The position numbers and the translations under genes were made by a program. DNA of 64,000 nucleotides from NCBI GenBank assembly GCA_014773175.1, contig VXCM01001329.1, positions 1 through 64,000 on the forward strand, read 5' to 3'. Below are positions 33,546-46,210 of this stretch, in pieces (position 1 is the stretch's first letter; every line of letters begins with the position of its first letter). The notes below the pieces were generated by a model. That model did not search any database. It saw nothing but the letters and a program-made list of their open reading frames with translations, and was not told where the DNA came from. Source of the DNA: Lucifuga dentata. Lineage: Eukaryota > Chordata > Actinopteri > Ophidiiformes > Bythitidae.

Positions 33546-35998
33546 TTATTTAAGCCAAAATCCTAAAAAAACAAAACAAAATAAAAAATCTTGTTTCGAG
33601 CACCTTTATCTTGAATTTCTAATGTGTTATTTCTAATTTGAAGCTAAGCTAAATTAAGTTCAGAAGTGTACAGAATATTCTGATTGTTTTTTACAGTGCA
33701 CAGAATAGACTTACTTTGATATTTTCCAAATTAGGTGTCATAAGGGCGATGGCTTACAAGGTTGATTCACAGATGCTGATACACATAGAAACCGCCATTC
33801 GGTTGGATTTACAGGTTCCCTCGGGGTCACGCTGCTGGAATTACTCCTGTTCTCACTCTGCGGGAGATCCAGGAGACATCTGGAATTGCCATCCTCTTAA
33901 CAGCACTCCGGCCGAGGAATCATCAGCCATTTTATGAGTGGATAAAGCTTTGGAGCTGGGAGTCTGATCAAAGCCCGACTCACTCCAGTTAGTCTGTGTC
34001 ACCCCCATAGGCTTTTCATCACATCACAAGGACAAGGAGAAGTCACGGAAGGGTGAGAACCCATGTCAAAGTGATTAAAGCAGTGGGGCAAAGATGCAAC
34101 ATATCACTGCTCCAAGGAGAAAAAAAAAACACCTATAAAATGAGTTTTTTAGTTAAAAATGATATGATGCCCACATATTACCTTTGGCTTTTATTGCTTT
34201 CAAGGACTCCAGCATCACCAAATATGCTGAATGTAAGAATATACATGTAAACATCAACAAAAGTTGCAGTTATATGTTGTTTTTCTGTGAGAACAACATA
34301 TCCTGTGGTGAAAACCTTGTCAGCTTTCAGAATAAGAAAACCAATCACGTTTTAAGTTTTACCAGCATAAAGGTTGAAAATTGAAGAAGTTTGCAGGAGC
34401 ATTTTTCAAAAACTAAAAAAAGATTGAAGTTACTGAAGATCCTTAAAGAAATCTCAGCCCACGTATCCTGTTTGTCTAGGCTTTATTCAAGTTCAAAAGG
34501 ACGGATACGGGATCTCAAGTTAACAATGAAAGTTTAAGTGGAGAGATTCTCTTATAACACTAATGCATTTTCCTTACACACTTGTATTCTCTGCTCTCCA
34601 AACTTTTTTTTTTTTTTTTTTTTTTTTGCCCACATCAGGAAATTTTCTCACATCCCATCTTCCAATTATCCAGTCCTTGCACTCCCCTTTTTGGGTATAT
34701 CACCAATTACATGTTAATGGCTCAGTTCACTCATCTTTCATATTCCACCTCCTCCTCATTCTTCTACCGCCTTACATCAGACTTCACAGACCTACTCTCC
34801 TCTCTGCATTGTGAAATATAATCCAGCTGCAGTGTTTCAACACAACCTTGAACTGCCATCATGTCTTTACTATGTCAGAGCCAAATATGTTGCACAAGAA
34901 TTCCATTGCAATATACCTAACATATACCTATTATACCTTCTTGCTCTTACAGCAGTGATTCTATCAGGGAATTTCTACTATTATAGTGTTAATGGTGATA
35001 AAACATAAAGGTTGACCTTTCAAAATTTTCTAATTTGGCTTCATTTTTTAAAGCCATGCCTTTTAAAGTGGTTTTCCCCCTCAACATCTTGGGTTTTGAT
35101 GCTTTCCCTTAGGTTAAATAACTGTTATGCCAACCAATTTACAAAAAAAGTCACAAAGAGGAAATGTATTCATATAAAAATGTCTTTTTTTATGTGAAGT
35201 GCCCTCAGAGAAAAACAGAATAATGCTTTCAACATCGTACTACAGCTTTAACGTTTTAGGATCAACTTGTTTTGCAGCTACTGGTGTTGAGCATGGGGGA
35301 TAAAAGGTGAAAGCCTGAGGTGACAGCACATCCCAAAGGTGGTGAATGATGGAGGTTGATGGCTCCTGAACTGCTCTGGAGGTGCACTTGTTAAAAAGTC
35401 AAGTATTCTGTGAGAGTGAAATGTTGCTTTAAAATCTTGCCTTTGGTTAAAATTAGTTTGTTTTCTCATCAGGGGAACATAAAACGCAGAAACTGATACA
35501 CACAGACGTCTCTAGGAATCCAGCAGCATTGACCTTTGAGCCATAAAAGCAATAAATAAATAAATAAATAAAAATACTGATATAAAAAGAAAGATGAAAA
35601 CCTGACACCGCCGCAATCTGTGGAATATATTTAAGTTGCAGTTTCTTGAAGTGTGAGATTTTTTTGGTTAATTTACCAGGAATTGAAGCAATTAGATATA
35701 TATACTATCTGCAACTTCCTTCCCATCAACATGTATAAAACTTCAAATACAGTTTCTGTATTGTAGCGTGGAGGATTTTTAGTAATGCAGCAAAGACAGA
35801 AACGAAATGAGACTACCTTGTGTTGTTAGACTATCAGGAATTGCTTTTCCAGGATGGAAAGCCTTATCTGTGTACTGTTAAAGCAACGTTAAGTGATTTT
35901 TGACTGCTGTGGGGCAGAAAGACTCCAAAAGACCTATCAAGTACTTAAGGTTAGCTCTAAGGACAGCTATTTATTTATTTATTTATTTTTTTTTTTCA
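33546..35998. other. Unique stretch
   Basis: No gene recognised. Holds a T run (34604-34627), (AATA)n at 35551-35573, and a TTTA/T tract ending CAG at 35971-35998 that abuts the LINE fragment. Confidence 0.35.
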
Positions 35999-36901
35999 GT
36001 GGTGAGGTGTGCCATAGGTGTGACAGAGGAGTTCAAGGTGGAAGTGGGACTACACCAAGGATCAGCTCTGAGCCCCTTCTTGTTTGCTGTAGTGATGGAC
36101 AGGCTGACAGATGAGGTTAGACAAGAATCCCCTTGGACTATGATGTTTGCAGATGACATTGTGATCTGTAGTGAGAGCAGGGAGCAGGTGGAGGAAAACC
36201 TAGAGAGGTGGAGATATGCCCTGGAAAGGAGAGGAATGAAGGTTAGCCGCAGCAAGACAGAATACATGGCTGTGAATGAGAGGGACTCAAGTGGAATGGT
36301 GAGGTTACAGGGAATAGAGATAAAGAAGGTGGAGGATTTTAAGTACTTAGGGTCCACAGTCCAGAGCAATGGAGAGTGTGGAAAAGAGGTGAAGAAACGT
36401 GTGCAAGCAGGTTGGAATGGGTGGAGAAAAGTGTCAGGTGTGATGTGTGACAAAAGAGTCTCGGCAAGAATGAAAGGAAAGGTGTACAAAACGGTGGTGA
36501 GACCAGCGATGTTGTATGGCTTAGAGACAGTGGCACTGAGGAAAAGACAGGAGGCAGAGCTAGAGGTAGCAGAGACTAAAATGCTGAGGTTCTCTTTGGG
36601 AGTGACGAGGATGGATAGGATCAGGAACGAGTACATCAGAGGGACAGCGCATGTTAGATGTTTTGGAGATAAAGTCAGAGAGGCCAGACTGAGATGGTTT
36701 GGACATGTACAGAGGAGGGATAGTGAACATATCGGTAGAAGGATGCTGAGGTTGGAACTGCCAGGCAGGAGGCCTAGAGGAAGACCAAAGAGGAGATTTA
36801 TGGATGTAGTGAAAGAGGACATGAAGTTAGTTGGTGTGAGAGAAGAGGAGGCAGAGGATAGGGTTAGATGGAGGCAGATGATTCGCTGTGGTGACCCCTG
36901 A
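35999..36901 (+). pseudogene. Reverse transcriptase C-terminal fragment (non-LTR retrotransposon)
   Basis: About 300 uninterrupted codons. In order: the RT block GLHQGSALSPFLFAVVMD (36047-36100), the catalytic FADD tetrad at 36146-36157 with following IVICSES, a thumb-side FKYLGSTV (36338-36361), RPAMLYGLET, LRWFGHVQRR (36689-36718), and the basic ELPGRRPRGRPKRRF tail before the stop. The APE endonuclease and the first RT blocks, including the first catalytic aspartate, are missing, so the product could not polymerise. The layout resembles the RTE/BovB side of LINEs by memory. The frame extends upstream to an ATG at 35900, but residues before about 34 come from flanking DNA. A 327-codon open frame on the opposite strand is only its shadow. 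The absence of stops suggests a young copy. Confidence 0.75.
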
Positions 36902-36930
36902 AGGGAAAGCCGAAAGGAAAAGAAGGAGAT
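35999..36930 (+). mobile_element. 5'-truncated RTE-like LINE
   Basis: Starts abruptly within a reverse transcriptase frame just after a pyrimidine tract and runs through the stop at 36899-36901 into a short 3' tail (GAAAGCCGAAAGGAAAAGAA). The lack of the 5' endonuclease region is the usual result of incomplete target-primed reverse transcription. No clear target duplication is visible. Confidence 0.75.
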
Positions 36931-38519
36931 TTCTTTATTTTTACTTTGGTACATAATCAACAGCATTATGTTATCTTCATATTAGTGGGAGCTGTATGTG
37001 GGCAATTCTCACTAGTAGACAACCTCATTATAAACAGGACAGCAGCTGGGTGCATGGGGAAATAAATACAGCTGGAAAGTGTTTCTTTCAAAAATCAGGT
37101 TGGAAAATTGGTAAAAACCATGAGCTTCTATAAAAAGTCTTTATGATTTTTTGTATGAGAGCAGATGACAGAAACAATACAACCTAAAGCCTAATGGCAG
37201 AAATATACCCGGCCTCATTTTAGAGTTAGATCAAATTTCCACGTGACCCATGCTGTTAGACGTAGGCGGAGTCCTGAGGTGACTTTTACAGCTGAATCAA
37301 GGATCAATTTGGCTGTCGGATGCTCAGATGAATTTCTGGCATTTCAGAAATTTTGGCGGATGGCCTATCCGATTAGTGCTAAAGGTACCAGTGTGCCTGC
37401 ATGTGTGGAACAGTGGAAACACGATGCAAGCAGCAATGTGTGTGGACAGAAAAAACTGAGAACAAATTACAAATCAGAATAGATTCTGCCTTTTTTCTTT
37501 TTTTGTCAACATTGCACTTTCTTCCTTATTTTCTCTTTTTTGCCTCTATTTCTGTGGCTTATATCTGGTTTGAGAATGCATTACCACCCTCTACATTGTG
37601 ATTTACAGTACAGGCACAGCCGTGTTTCTCAATGAAACTTTATTGGAATTGTCAATGGACAAAGCCAAACGGAGCTTCAGTTTGTGTCTAAGTGCTCCAG
37701 TTGGGTGTATCGGCCATGATGTAAGCACAGAGATCGGGAGTTTTTTCCATGAATGATGGCAGATTCAGTCGTACATTGTGAGATTACGCAACGTATATGA
37801 TCACTGAAAGTCATACAGTGTCTGCCTGGCTTAATACAGCTTGGCTAACCAAACAAAATGAGCTAAAAATGTTTTAAAACTGTGCAGGACTGTTGATTCT
37901 CAGTGGCTTTGGTAGTACTATCAGCCCATTCACATTACACGGAGCTATCTGATCCAGTGCTCATATCAACAATATAAGTGAAAGGAGTTTTGGTGGTCAT
38001 AACTTTTAAGGCACAGATTTAATACTTTAAATCATCTCCCGACTTTCATCACCATTGTTTTGTGCATTTGTTCGGCAATATTGGTAAGTGGCTTTCATCT
38101 GGGTTCACCTGCTCAGCATGTTTATGTTTTGTCCTCTGTAATTTGTCGTAAATTGCTCTTGGTAGAAAAAATTTCCAAAGGGAACAGTCTGCCAAGAGTT
38201 CTTAATTATCTGTCAACAACAGAAGAATAATTCAGTTAGAAATAATGCTGAGAAGAAGGAGCCTTGGGAGGAAGCTGACAGCTTAATGTTAATTGTGTAT
38301 CTAGGTTTCCTCTTTTCAGAGTTGTCACCTACAATGCCTACGAAGCATTACAACTCCTACAAACCAACATGTTTCCAAACCAACATTCATTTCATGTGAC
38401 TCATACCTGGAATCTATCCTAACTATGGTTTTAGATTGACTACATCTTTCTGGATCCTCTCAATGAATCATGGCTTAATTACTGGTTTATACTGTATTTT
38501 GCTATAATATTTCATTGGG
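36931..38519. other. Unique stretch
   Basis: No supported gene or repeat. Confidence 0.35.
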
Positions 38520-38559
38520 TTTTTTTTTTGTTTTTTTTTTTTTTTTCTGTCATTTGCTT

Positions 38560-38795
38560 GCTCTCCCACCTCCAGATCCTTTTGCACACCTGGCCATTTG
38601 AGGAGAATCTCTCTCTGAATTGCCTCTCCTGAGGTTTATTCTTTTTCTTCTCCTTATATAATATGGTTTTTCAAGGAATTTTTCCTCGTCTTCTTTAAGA
38701 GCTTCGGCTAGGTTAGGAACTGTTGGTGTGTGGGCCTGTAAAGCTGTTTGAGACATTATATGTGATATCCGGCTATACAAATACACTTGACTTGA
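38560..38795 (+). repeat. Probable retroposon 3' end
   Basis: CTCTCCTGAGGTTTATTCTT, TTCAAGGAATTTTTCCTCG, CCTGTAAAGCTGTTTGAGAC, GGCTATACAAATACACTTGA. This order (ending in CTTGACTTGA) is typical of a fish retroposon tail I recall. A T tract precedes it at 38520-38547. Upstream parts are not found. Confidence 0.5.
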
Positions 38796-40054
38796 AATAA
38801 TCGTGCATCTTTTTTGGTTGGCTAGGTTTGTAAATGTGTTCGGTATTTTATTCTATTATGTTTTGGTTTTTTTTAATAATTTTTAATTATATTTTCTTAG
38901 CTTTTTTCCAAATTGTCTGCCATCTTTAAAAATATCAATCATGTTATGCCAAATACATAAAGACATATTTAAAAGCATCAAGCCCTTTGAACGATGTGTT
39001 ATTTAGCATTCATTGATAGCACCTGCTGTTGGTCCATCATTGCAGCATTGTTGACATCGTTGAATATTCTTCCTAATGGAGGTCTTATATGAATGTACAT
39101 CCAATGGGTCTTGGGAATTAAAATGCTAAACATCACTTGCACATCAAGTGCAATTGTGGTCTAATAATATTAGAGATAATGTCCCATGTTACAGTCTTGA
39201 TTCCCACAAATGCTGTTAAAGGGTCCTGGAGCAAGACAATAAACTTGTACCTGCTCACTCATTCTGAACTCCTTAAAATACAAACAGCAGCTAAATGCTT
39301 GAATGCAATTCTTGCTGTGTCTAAAGGGTTTTATTGCTTCTCCGCTCAGACTGTCTATAGTTTTATAGATGCTCGCTGTGCTTCTGTCCCTCATTAGAAA
39401 ATCTGTGAATGCTTCAGTCGCGCCTGAAAAAAGCAGCACAATGTCATAATTTGTCACCTGTTTTGGTGTTTATTGATGTCATTTGTTTCAGAATTCAAAC
39501 AGGTGATCTGTTGTTACTTGCTGACTTTTTGGTCAATATGTCCTTGCAGGTACAGCATTTAACTGAGCCAATATGAAAGAGCACGAATCGCTGTTGGTGC
39601 TGTAGTCGATTCTGAAGCCATTACTTGGTTGAACAATAGTCCATTAAGTTGGCACTTCAATACAATCACAACAAGGGAAATTATGTTTTTACTGTCACCT
39701 CTGCCTTCCTGAAAGAGGGAGATGCTTGCAGCATTTTAATGATCGTGTGATGCAGAATGCCATATGTGTTCAGAAATCTAAAAATAATACTAACTGGCAG
39801 TGGTGCTGTTGATAGATTCTTCTCTCTCTCACATTCGATCTATACGATATAACAATAGATGCAAATAAAACACAAACAATGGAGAACAGGAGATGCCTCA
39901 ATTTCCCACGACCAGCAAAGCAACAGATTTTACATTGGCAGTGAACAATCTTTATAAATCTGTTTTGTGAGCACTTTTGTCCATCAAAAGGCTTTTGCAC
40001 ATGATGTGTGGACATTTAAAGCCCTTTGAGACACTGGGCAGAATTCATTTAAAA
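38796..40054. other. Unique stretch
   Basis: No feature supported. Opposed short frames at 39137-39457 are mutual shadows. Confidence 0.35.
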
Positions 40055-40870
40055 AAAAAAAAGCATCACTAAATCAGCACCGTGATAATTGAAGCTCATT
40101 CATAAAACCTCCTTACATTAATTAGTGCACCGTTGTCCTGTTAAGATAGCGTTGTTGTAAGGCAGCATTCCCCACTTAGTTTTCGCCAAGGGCCAAATTA
40201 TGTCAAGTCAAGCATGCCAAGCCAAGGGCCACTACANTTTTTTTGGAGAAGCTGTCCGAAGGCCTGATAGATAGGAGCTGTGGGCCGAATCCAGCCCACG
40301 GGCCACCATTTGGGGATCCCTGTTGTAAAGTGTGTCACAGGTAAAAGCCAATGAAGATCTTTTTATACTGCATAAAAGTGACATTGATATGTTAATTCGG
40401 TAAAGGAAACATAAATTCTGCTTTAGAGCTCTACATTTTAAAAGACTGACACTAAGATAGGTAAACATACACATTACCTCATACTGTGTGATTGCAGTGT
40501 GTGTGTGTGAGGGAAACGGACACAGATGAAGAGTGTGTATGAGATTGGATCAAAACTCGCAATTTCAATAAACTTATTGATCAGCTGAGTAGGCTTATCT
40601 ATCAAATGTATTGATCACAAATACATGAGGCAGTTTAAAACATCGCTCAGATTTCATACTGCCGACAGAATGAAACAGGTCTTTATTTTTGTGTGATGAT
40701 TTGTTTTAGGGATAATTCCCCCAACATGCATTCCCAACAAGAAACTATCAAAGTAACTTCTCTTTCGAGGCAAACACTAAAAGATGCCGATAACAGGTGT
40801 TTATGAATGAGAGAATATGGCTACATGACATTTGCCTTTAGCGACACATTAAATTTGCGCTAAACTTTAT
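40055..40870 (-). repeat. Unrecognised dispersed family, copy B (inverted)
   Basis: Read on the minus strand it carries the same blocks as copies at 32885 and 61020: GCCATATTCTCTCATTCATA, TGTTTGCCTCGAAAGAGAAG, GTTGGGGGAATTATCC, GGCAGTATGAAATCTGAGCG, GAGTTTTGATCCAATCTC, a short AC run, TTAGTGTCAGTCTTTTAAAA, TTGGCTTTTACCTGTGACAC and AATGAGCTTCAATTATCACG. It is interrupted by the hAT element at 40163-40322. Confidence 0.6.
40163..40322 (+). mobile_element. 160-bp hAT miniature element
   Basis: The left end CAGCATTCCCCACTT and the inverse of the right end CAGGGATCCCCAAAT are terminal repeats. TTGTAAGG (40155-40162) and TTGTAAAG (40323-40330) form an 8-bp target duplication with one mismatch. The interior GCCAAGGGCCAAATTATGTC and TGGGCCGAATCCAGCCCACG is the well-known GGGCC-rich hAT body. 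One N at 40237 replaces a base and has no duplicated flank. Confidence 0.8.
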
Positions 40871-42836
40871 TATTGTAAGTTATATTGGACTACAGAAATA
40901 AACTTGATTTGATCTGGACTTGACATTTGATGTCACAGAAGCACTAAACTGCTAGATAAGGTTGGTAATTTGATCTATAGATTGTCTGGGAAACTCTAAC
41001 GTGAATATTTATTATTTCCCTTAATAAAAACAGCCTTGGAGTGTACATCAAATCACTTATCCACCACCTGCTTCAGTACCTCAGTGCCTCATTATGGGAA
41101 AAAAACCCACTTGTTCCACAAAGCTCCAGGAAGTGAATATATGCAGCTCAATGACTGACAAGCAGGACACTGCATATATGAGGAGAAAACTTTCCTGGAT
41201 GAATAAACATGTAAGAGATGGATGAACAGACGGATGGGTCATCTGCATCCTCTGACTCTACGCCAAAACAAAAGAAGATCACATTCTTCCTCAGTGTCCT
41301 GTAATATCACCTTCTGCTTAGTTTATGACGGATGAGACACTCCGGCCAATCAATTCTGCACTGGCGTCTGCTGTTTGTCTGCAGGCAGGTCACTCCTCTC
41401 TCCCCACTCACAGTATAGATGGTGGACGCTGAGAAGATTCTAATCTCCTCCCGTGACAGGGTCTATGTCAGCAGCCTGTAAATCATCCTCTATAGGGATA
41501 CTGTAGATCTCCAATTGAAAAAAAATGTCAAGTTTAGAATTAAAATATCCCAAGATTTCACAATGTTCCTCCGTTATTTTTCTCTCTCCCCCACACAAAG
41601 TACAAAACATCTTTATTACATTTTCAAAGTCACACAAGGAAAGAAGTTTGTGTTTCGTTTAATCCCTTCATTTAATGGCATGAAACCTTCACTTGAGCTC
41701 CCATAATCCGCCGGTTTTAATGCACAAACTCACTATTTTCATATTTATTAAAAAGAGATGGCCCCTTCTTTTTTTTTTTTCAATANTGCACAAACTCACT
41801 ATTTTCATATTTATTAAAAAGAGATGGCCCCTTCTTTTTTTTTTTTCAATATTTATCTCAGTTTGCAGAGTTTGATTTCTCTTTCTCCCCTCATTTCTCC
41901 TTTCTTTGGTTTGCAGGAAGTGCAGCTTAGCTCTTAGTGAGCGGCTCCACTTCAGCATGATAAGAGGACTTGAATGCAATGCCGCAGGACAATCCACTGT
42001 CAGCTCTGGCTGGAGGGCTGCTGAGGGGATGCTGCGCTACCTGACAAGTAAATAAGCCACTTGGGAACTGACTGAGTGCCTCCATGGAGAGATGACAGCT
42101 GACGAGACAAAGACAGAAGACCAGGAGAGAAAGCATAATGGACTATCATTATCAACTTGACAGCTATGAAATGGATGGACATTTTAAATAGGAAATGCAT
42201 ATAGTTAGACAAAATTTGCTTGTTCATTTTAATAAATTTTTGCTGAAAATTGATGAAAAATTAAAACAAAGAGCCTTACATATCTTATGTATAAAGCACC
42301 ATCTGGCCTGAGGGTGGCGCAAGCAAAGAGATCTGGAGGTCGAAAAGGATTTATCATCTGGTTACTATGATTATCCACAGTAATTCATGAAGCTCTGACT
42401 TTTACTTTTGACAGTTTTGTGTTGGATGGTCTTTGTGAGGTCATGGTGGCTCTAGAGGAAAACTAACAACTATTGGAATTTTACTGATACTAATGTTAAA
42501 CCATTTCAGTGGCAGTATGTATCCAGTATGCATCAGATTTTTTTTTTTTTTTTTTTTTTTAATGTCTGCAGAGTTTATGTGGTTAAGGAGGTAGTCAATA
42601 AAAATATGACGCCAGTGCTAATGGAGCAGATTTTGACAATGAAGTAGATGTTCTTTTCTAGCCATGAATCACTGCTAACAGGATTTGCTGCAAAGACTCT
42701 GAGCTCGTCCTCAGATTCAGCAGATTTCTTTGCACTGGCAGTGAGTTTCTTCATTTACCTTCTGAATAATCTGATTAGTCAAATGCAATTTAGATGATTT
42801 ATGACTGGAATCTGTTGAAGCCGAACACTAAATGAC
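40871..42836. other. Unique stretch with two low-complexity sites
   Basis: No gene. A 65-bp exact duplication sits around N at 41786 (41721-41785 and 41787-41851), and a T tract at 42538-42560. Confidence 0.35.
41721..41851. repeat. 65-bp exact duplication around one N (likely artefact)
   Basis: Both halves are identical, including a 12-base T run. Confidence 0.9.
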
Positions 42837-42862
42837 TGTGACAGAATTTGGTTTGGAAATGT

Positions 42863-42901
<39 letters not shown>

Positions 42902-42928
42902 NTGTGACAGAATTTGGTTTGGAAATGT

Positions 42929-42967
<39 letters not shown>
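42837..42967. repeat. 65-bp exact duplication around one N, with (AC)n
   Basis: 42837-42901 and 42903-42967 are identical and flank N at 42902. Each contains the same AC array, so there is probably one array in the genome, of unknown length. Confidence 0.9.
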
Positions 42968-42968
<1 letters not shown>

Positions 42969-43107
42969 AAGCACACTTGAGCAACTCCAATGGAATGCCT
43001 GATGTTCTAGCTTTTGGCAAGTCATAATTTTTTGCTAAAATCAGAATCAGCACAACCTTTTCCAATGAAAATCTTTTGAGGCAATGCCAGAATACATCTA
43101 ACACCCA

Positions 43108-43125
43108 CCCACACACACAAACACA

Positions 43126-43161
<36 letters not shown>
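43108..43161. repeat. (AC)n microsatellite
   Basis: AC array with early AAAC interruptions. Confidence 0.95.
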
Positions 43162-43162
<1 letters not shown>

Positions 43163-44334
43163 CATCCACATTACATTCAATCTAATGATCCATTAACAGC
43201 TTTCCATACCTCCACATATATTCTCATTTAGCAGTTACATAGGTGTCGTTACCTTGAATATATTGTAATATTAAATTTTCAATGGGAAGATTTAGCCTAA
43301 ATGCAACAATGATCTCAATAGCCAATGAGCATTGAATGGTATGTGTTATATGAGGTGTTAATGTCATACTGTAAATCTTCACTGCATACATGATTACATT
43401 ATTTTGTTGACTGTTTTCTTTTATGCGTTAACATTGTTTTAGCCTTGTTAAACATTTAATGAATTCAGTGATGAAGTGACGCTTTTCACACTTGAGGAAA
43501 AAAAGTAAAGAAACAGTATAACTACCTAACACATAATATAAAGCAAATGAGTAAATACGTAAAAAAAAAAAAAAAAAAAAAAAAAAACTGTTTGCTTGTC
43601 AGTTTCTGTCAGGATTTTCAAAAACATCCTCTAGCACCAAGACAAATATACAAAGCCAGAAATTAAACTAAAAATGGCTGTGAAGTTCTTCAGAACATGG
43701 TTTTTATCTGCAGAATGAGCTTCTGATCTCTGCAGGCTTCATGTAAAAACACCGGTGGACTCTTAGAGTCTGATCATAATGTCACTGACAGAGTCTCTGT
43801 GAGGGTAAAGTGAAATGAAAACTACTCAGTCAAAGTGGAATGCAGGCATTACATCTGATGAGTGGGTGAGGAATGTTCTGGATGGACGACTGAGTCGTGA
43901 CGTAGATCTCGCTGCCTTGCTCTCTCCAGAGAATCACGCTCTTTCTTTGCTGTTGTCTTAGTTTACTAAGTTTAGGTTTTGCATTTGTGGGCCAAAACGA
44001 GTTTACAAAAGTATGTATCTAATTAGCTATTAGATATTATCTCATGTTTATTTCAGTTACATAGTTTCTGCAAGATGCTGTAGGTACACAGAAAGTGCTT
44101 GTTTGTTTATTTAAATATATAATATAGTATAATTTTGAAGGGAGTCTACATTGACCAAGATAGTAAAACTTGAGGGTAACACCGATACAAATGCATACAG
44201 TAAAGCAAACCCATAAATCCTGAAATTTCTGCTTTTGATTTGTCATTTACTGACATAACATGATCACATCAGCCAGTTGGCCTATCAGAAAAGAGTGTGA
44301 TTTTTGGGAATGGGACAGTTCCTCTTAAAAAAAA
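43162..44334. other. Unique stretch
   Basis: Contains a 27-base A run (43561-43587). Otherwise no feature. Confidence 0.35.
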
Positions 44335-44502
44335 ATGGCCTGTTTTTAACTCAGTGTGCACAGTGATGCTACTACAATGGAGACTAGAAGTGGAGCTATA
44401 TATTATTTATTTATTGCACTTTAAAACTTTGCAAAGATTTCAAACTGGACCCTAAATGAAAATAAGAACATAAAACGCTGTATGATATGTCCCCTTTAAG
44501 AA
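44335..44502 (+). repeat. ATGTCCCCTTTAA family, partial copy
   Basis: GGCCTGTTTTTAACTCAGTG, TGCACAGTGATGCTACTACA, GGAGACTAGAAGTGGAGC, AAGATTTCAAACTGGACCCT, AAATGAAAATAAGAACATAA and the terminus ATATGTCCCCTTTAA. Collinear with the minus strand of 31205-31378 and 18795-18895. Confidence 0.6.
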
Positions 44503-45057
44503 TATCAGACATGAATGGTCCCATTCTTGACACACAATGTGCCCTTTCTCAGTGAATGGACAGTTTGGCTGTGTGTAATATGCAGTTCATTTTCATGGAG
44601 ACTACTCAAAAGTAATTTGAAGAATTTTCGACATTTGCGAAATGAAATGCTGCGGTCCGTCTTTTGTGGTGACTAATGCCATAGCAATCAGTTGTTTTGC
44701 TGCACAACAGCAGCAACAAGCTTCAGACGGAGCCAAGCATTATATCAGAGGGGAGAGTCCATCCCAGAGCAACGCTGAGAGTGCAGAGGCCTGTCACTCA
44801 ATAGGTGGAGTGCACTTACACAAGAACGCCATGTTGGAGGAGTGAAACAAAAGGAAAGCTTGTTTTGTGAGGAAGGAGGTGATAAGGTTGTCATCTTTCC
44901 TTTTGTTGTAACCACCAGTAAACAGTCATCAAATATCCCGTAACAGATGATCCTCGTGTTTTAACAAGGCAGGTGTACTTCAAAACTGGACCGTAAATAT
45001 TTCATGTGGGCTAATTTAAATCTGTATTATCATCCGTCTATCAACCTTCTGTTAAAA
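44503..45057. other. Unique stretch
   Basis: No supported feature. Confidence 0.35.
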
Positions 45058-45327
45058 ACCCCAGATGTCCTTCTCCCTAGCCACACCCTCCAGCTCTTTC
45101 TGGGGGGATCCCAAGGTGCTCCCAGGCCAGATATCCTCCAGCGTATTCTGGGTCTGCCCCATAATCGCATCCCAATTGGATGTGTCCAGGAGGCATCCTG
45201 AGATGCCCAAGTCACCTCATCTGGCTCCTTTCTTTGATTCTACTCTAAATTCTCTCCTGATGTCCAAGTTCTTCACCCTGTCCTAAAAATGAATCCTGAT
45301 ACCCTATGGAGGAACCACATTTTGGCC
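45058..45327 (-). pseudogene. LINE reverse-transcriptase C-terminal scrap (antisense)
   Basis: On the plus strand the phrases CCACACCCTCCAGCTCTTTC, GGATCCCAAGGTGCTCCCAG, AGGAGGCATCCTGAGATGCC and AAGTCACCTCATCTGGCTCC are the inverse of a common fish non-LTR retrotransposon 3' coding region. On the minus strand a GRPRIRW basic block (45138-45158) and a WDPPRKSWRVW-like segment match the end of such a protein (normally RGRPRTRW followed by an ...RLAWERLG block). Deletions and frameshifts break it. Clade not assignable from this piece. Confidence 0.6.
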
Positions 45328-46157
45328 ATGAAAACCCACAATCACATTATTTAAATAATTATTTCAGTTTTGGTCAGTTATTACATGATCCATCATTTAT
45401 TGGATTATCATCAGTTGATTTCCTTCTTTAATCTTTATACATCCTAGATGGGTTTACTTAAAAAAAAAACAAAAAAAAGCAATCTTTCTGATTCCTGCTT
45501 CATATTTGTACAGATAAACTTAATCTTGCAGCTGTCCTGTGCAGACACTGAAGCACCAACAGTTCGTGCTCTGCCAAAGGGCATTTTGTCAACTCATTTC
45601 CCCTGCATATGATGTAGAAACCAGGTCAGGAACTGTGCATACTGCCTTTAGTTGGAGCACTTCCATTGCATGCAAGTCTGCAAATCCTATATGCTGGACG
45701 TGGCACCTCTCCTTTTTCAATGGCAGATGAGTCTCAAATTAGCAAATGTCTGATCAGTGTCCCCTTTACCTATAGATGTTCCGACTGCTCAAAGGATGAG
45801 ATAAGTTCAAGAGTTAATGAATTCATGAATCAAGTTTTCTTATCAAGAGCAGTAAGAGGATTTAGAGGGGCTTTAAACAGCCCACTTCCAGGTTGAGAGG
45901 AGACTTTGATCTGTTTGATCAGGACACACAGTGAGCTTAGCATTTTAAGGCAAGAGCTTATTTTGTGAGTGGAATATTTTTAAATCTGCTGCGAGATAAA
46001 GAACAGTGCTGTGCAAGGGCGTTCAGAGTAACCATTCAAATGGCATCAGTACTTTTCTTTTCTGTAATAATGAAGACATCTGCAGTGTGTTTTTGTATCT
46101 GGTGCTACAGTGTAGGATTTTATTTCTTATTTCTTTTGAAATAAGAAATACGCTGCA
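45328..46157. other. Unique stretch
   Basis: No supported gene. Two plus-strand frames of 63 and 76 codons (45539-45896) overlap and show no motif. Confidence 0.35.
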
Positions 46158-46192
46158 AAAAAAAAAAAAAAAACNAAAAAAAAAAAAAAAAA
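46157..46192. repeat. Poly(A) tract with gap N
   Basis: A runs flank N at 46175, each ending in C. Confidence 0.85.
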
Positions 46193-46210
46193 CCCTCAAA
46201 AACATCAGAC

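Noticed and set aside
35983..36966. 327-codon open frame on the minus strand
   Set aside because: It is the exact antisense of the LINE reverse-transcriptase frame and has a Ser/Leu-rich, domain-free product. The plus-strand frame carries the RT motifs.
42837..42967. Apparent tandem duplication with twin AC arrays
   Set aside because: The exact 65-bp duplication with a single N between copies is an assembly join, not a biological repeat.
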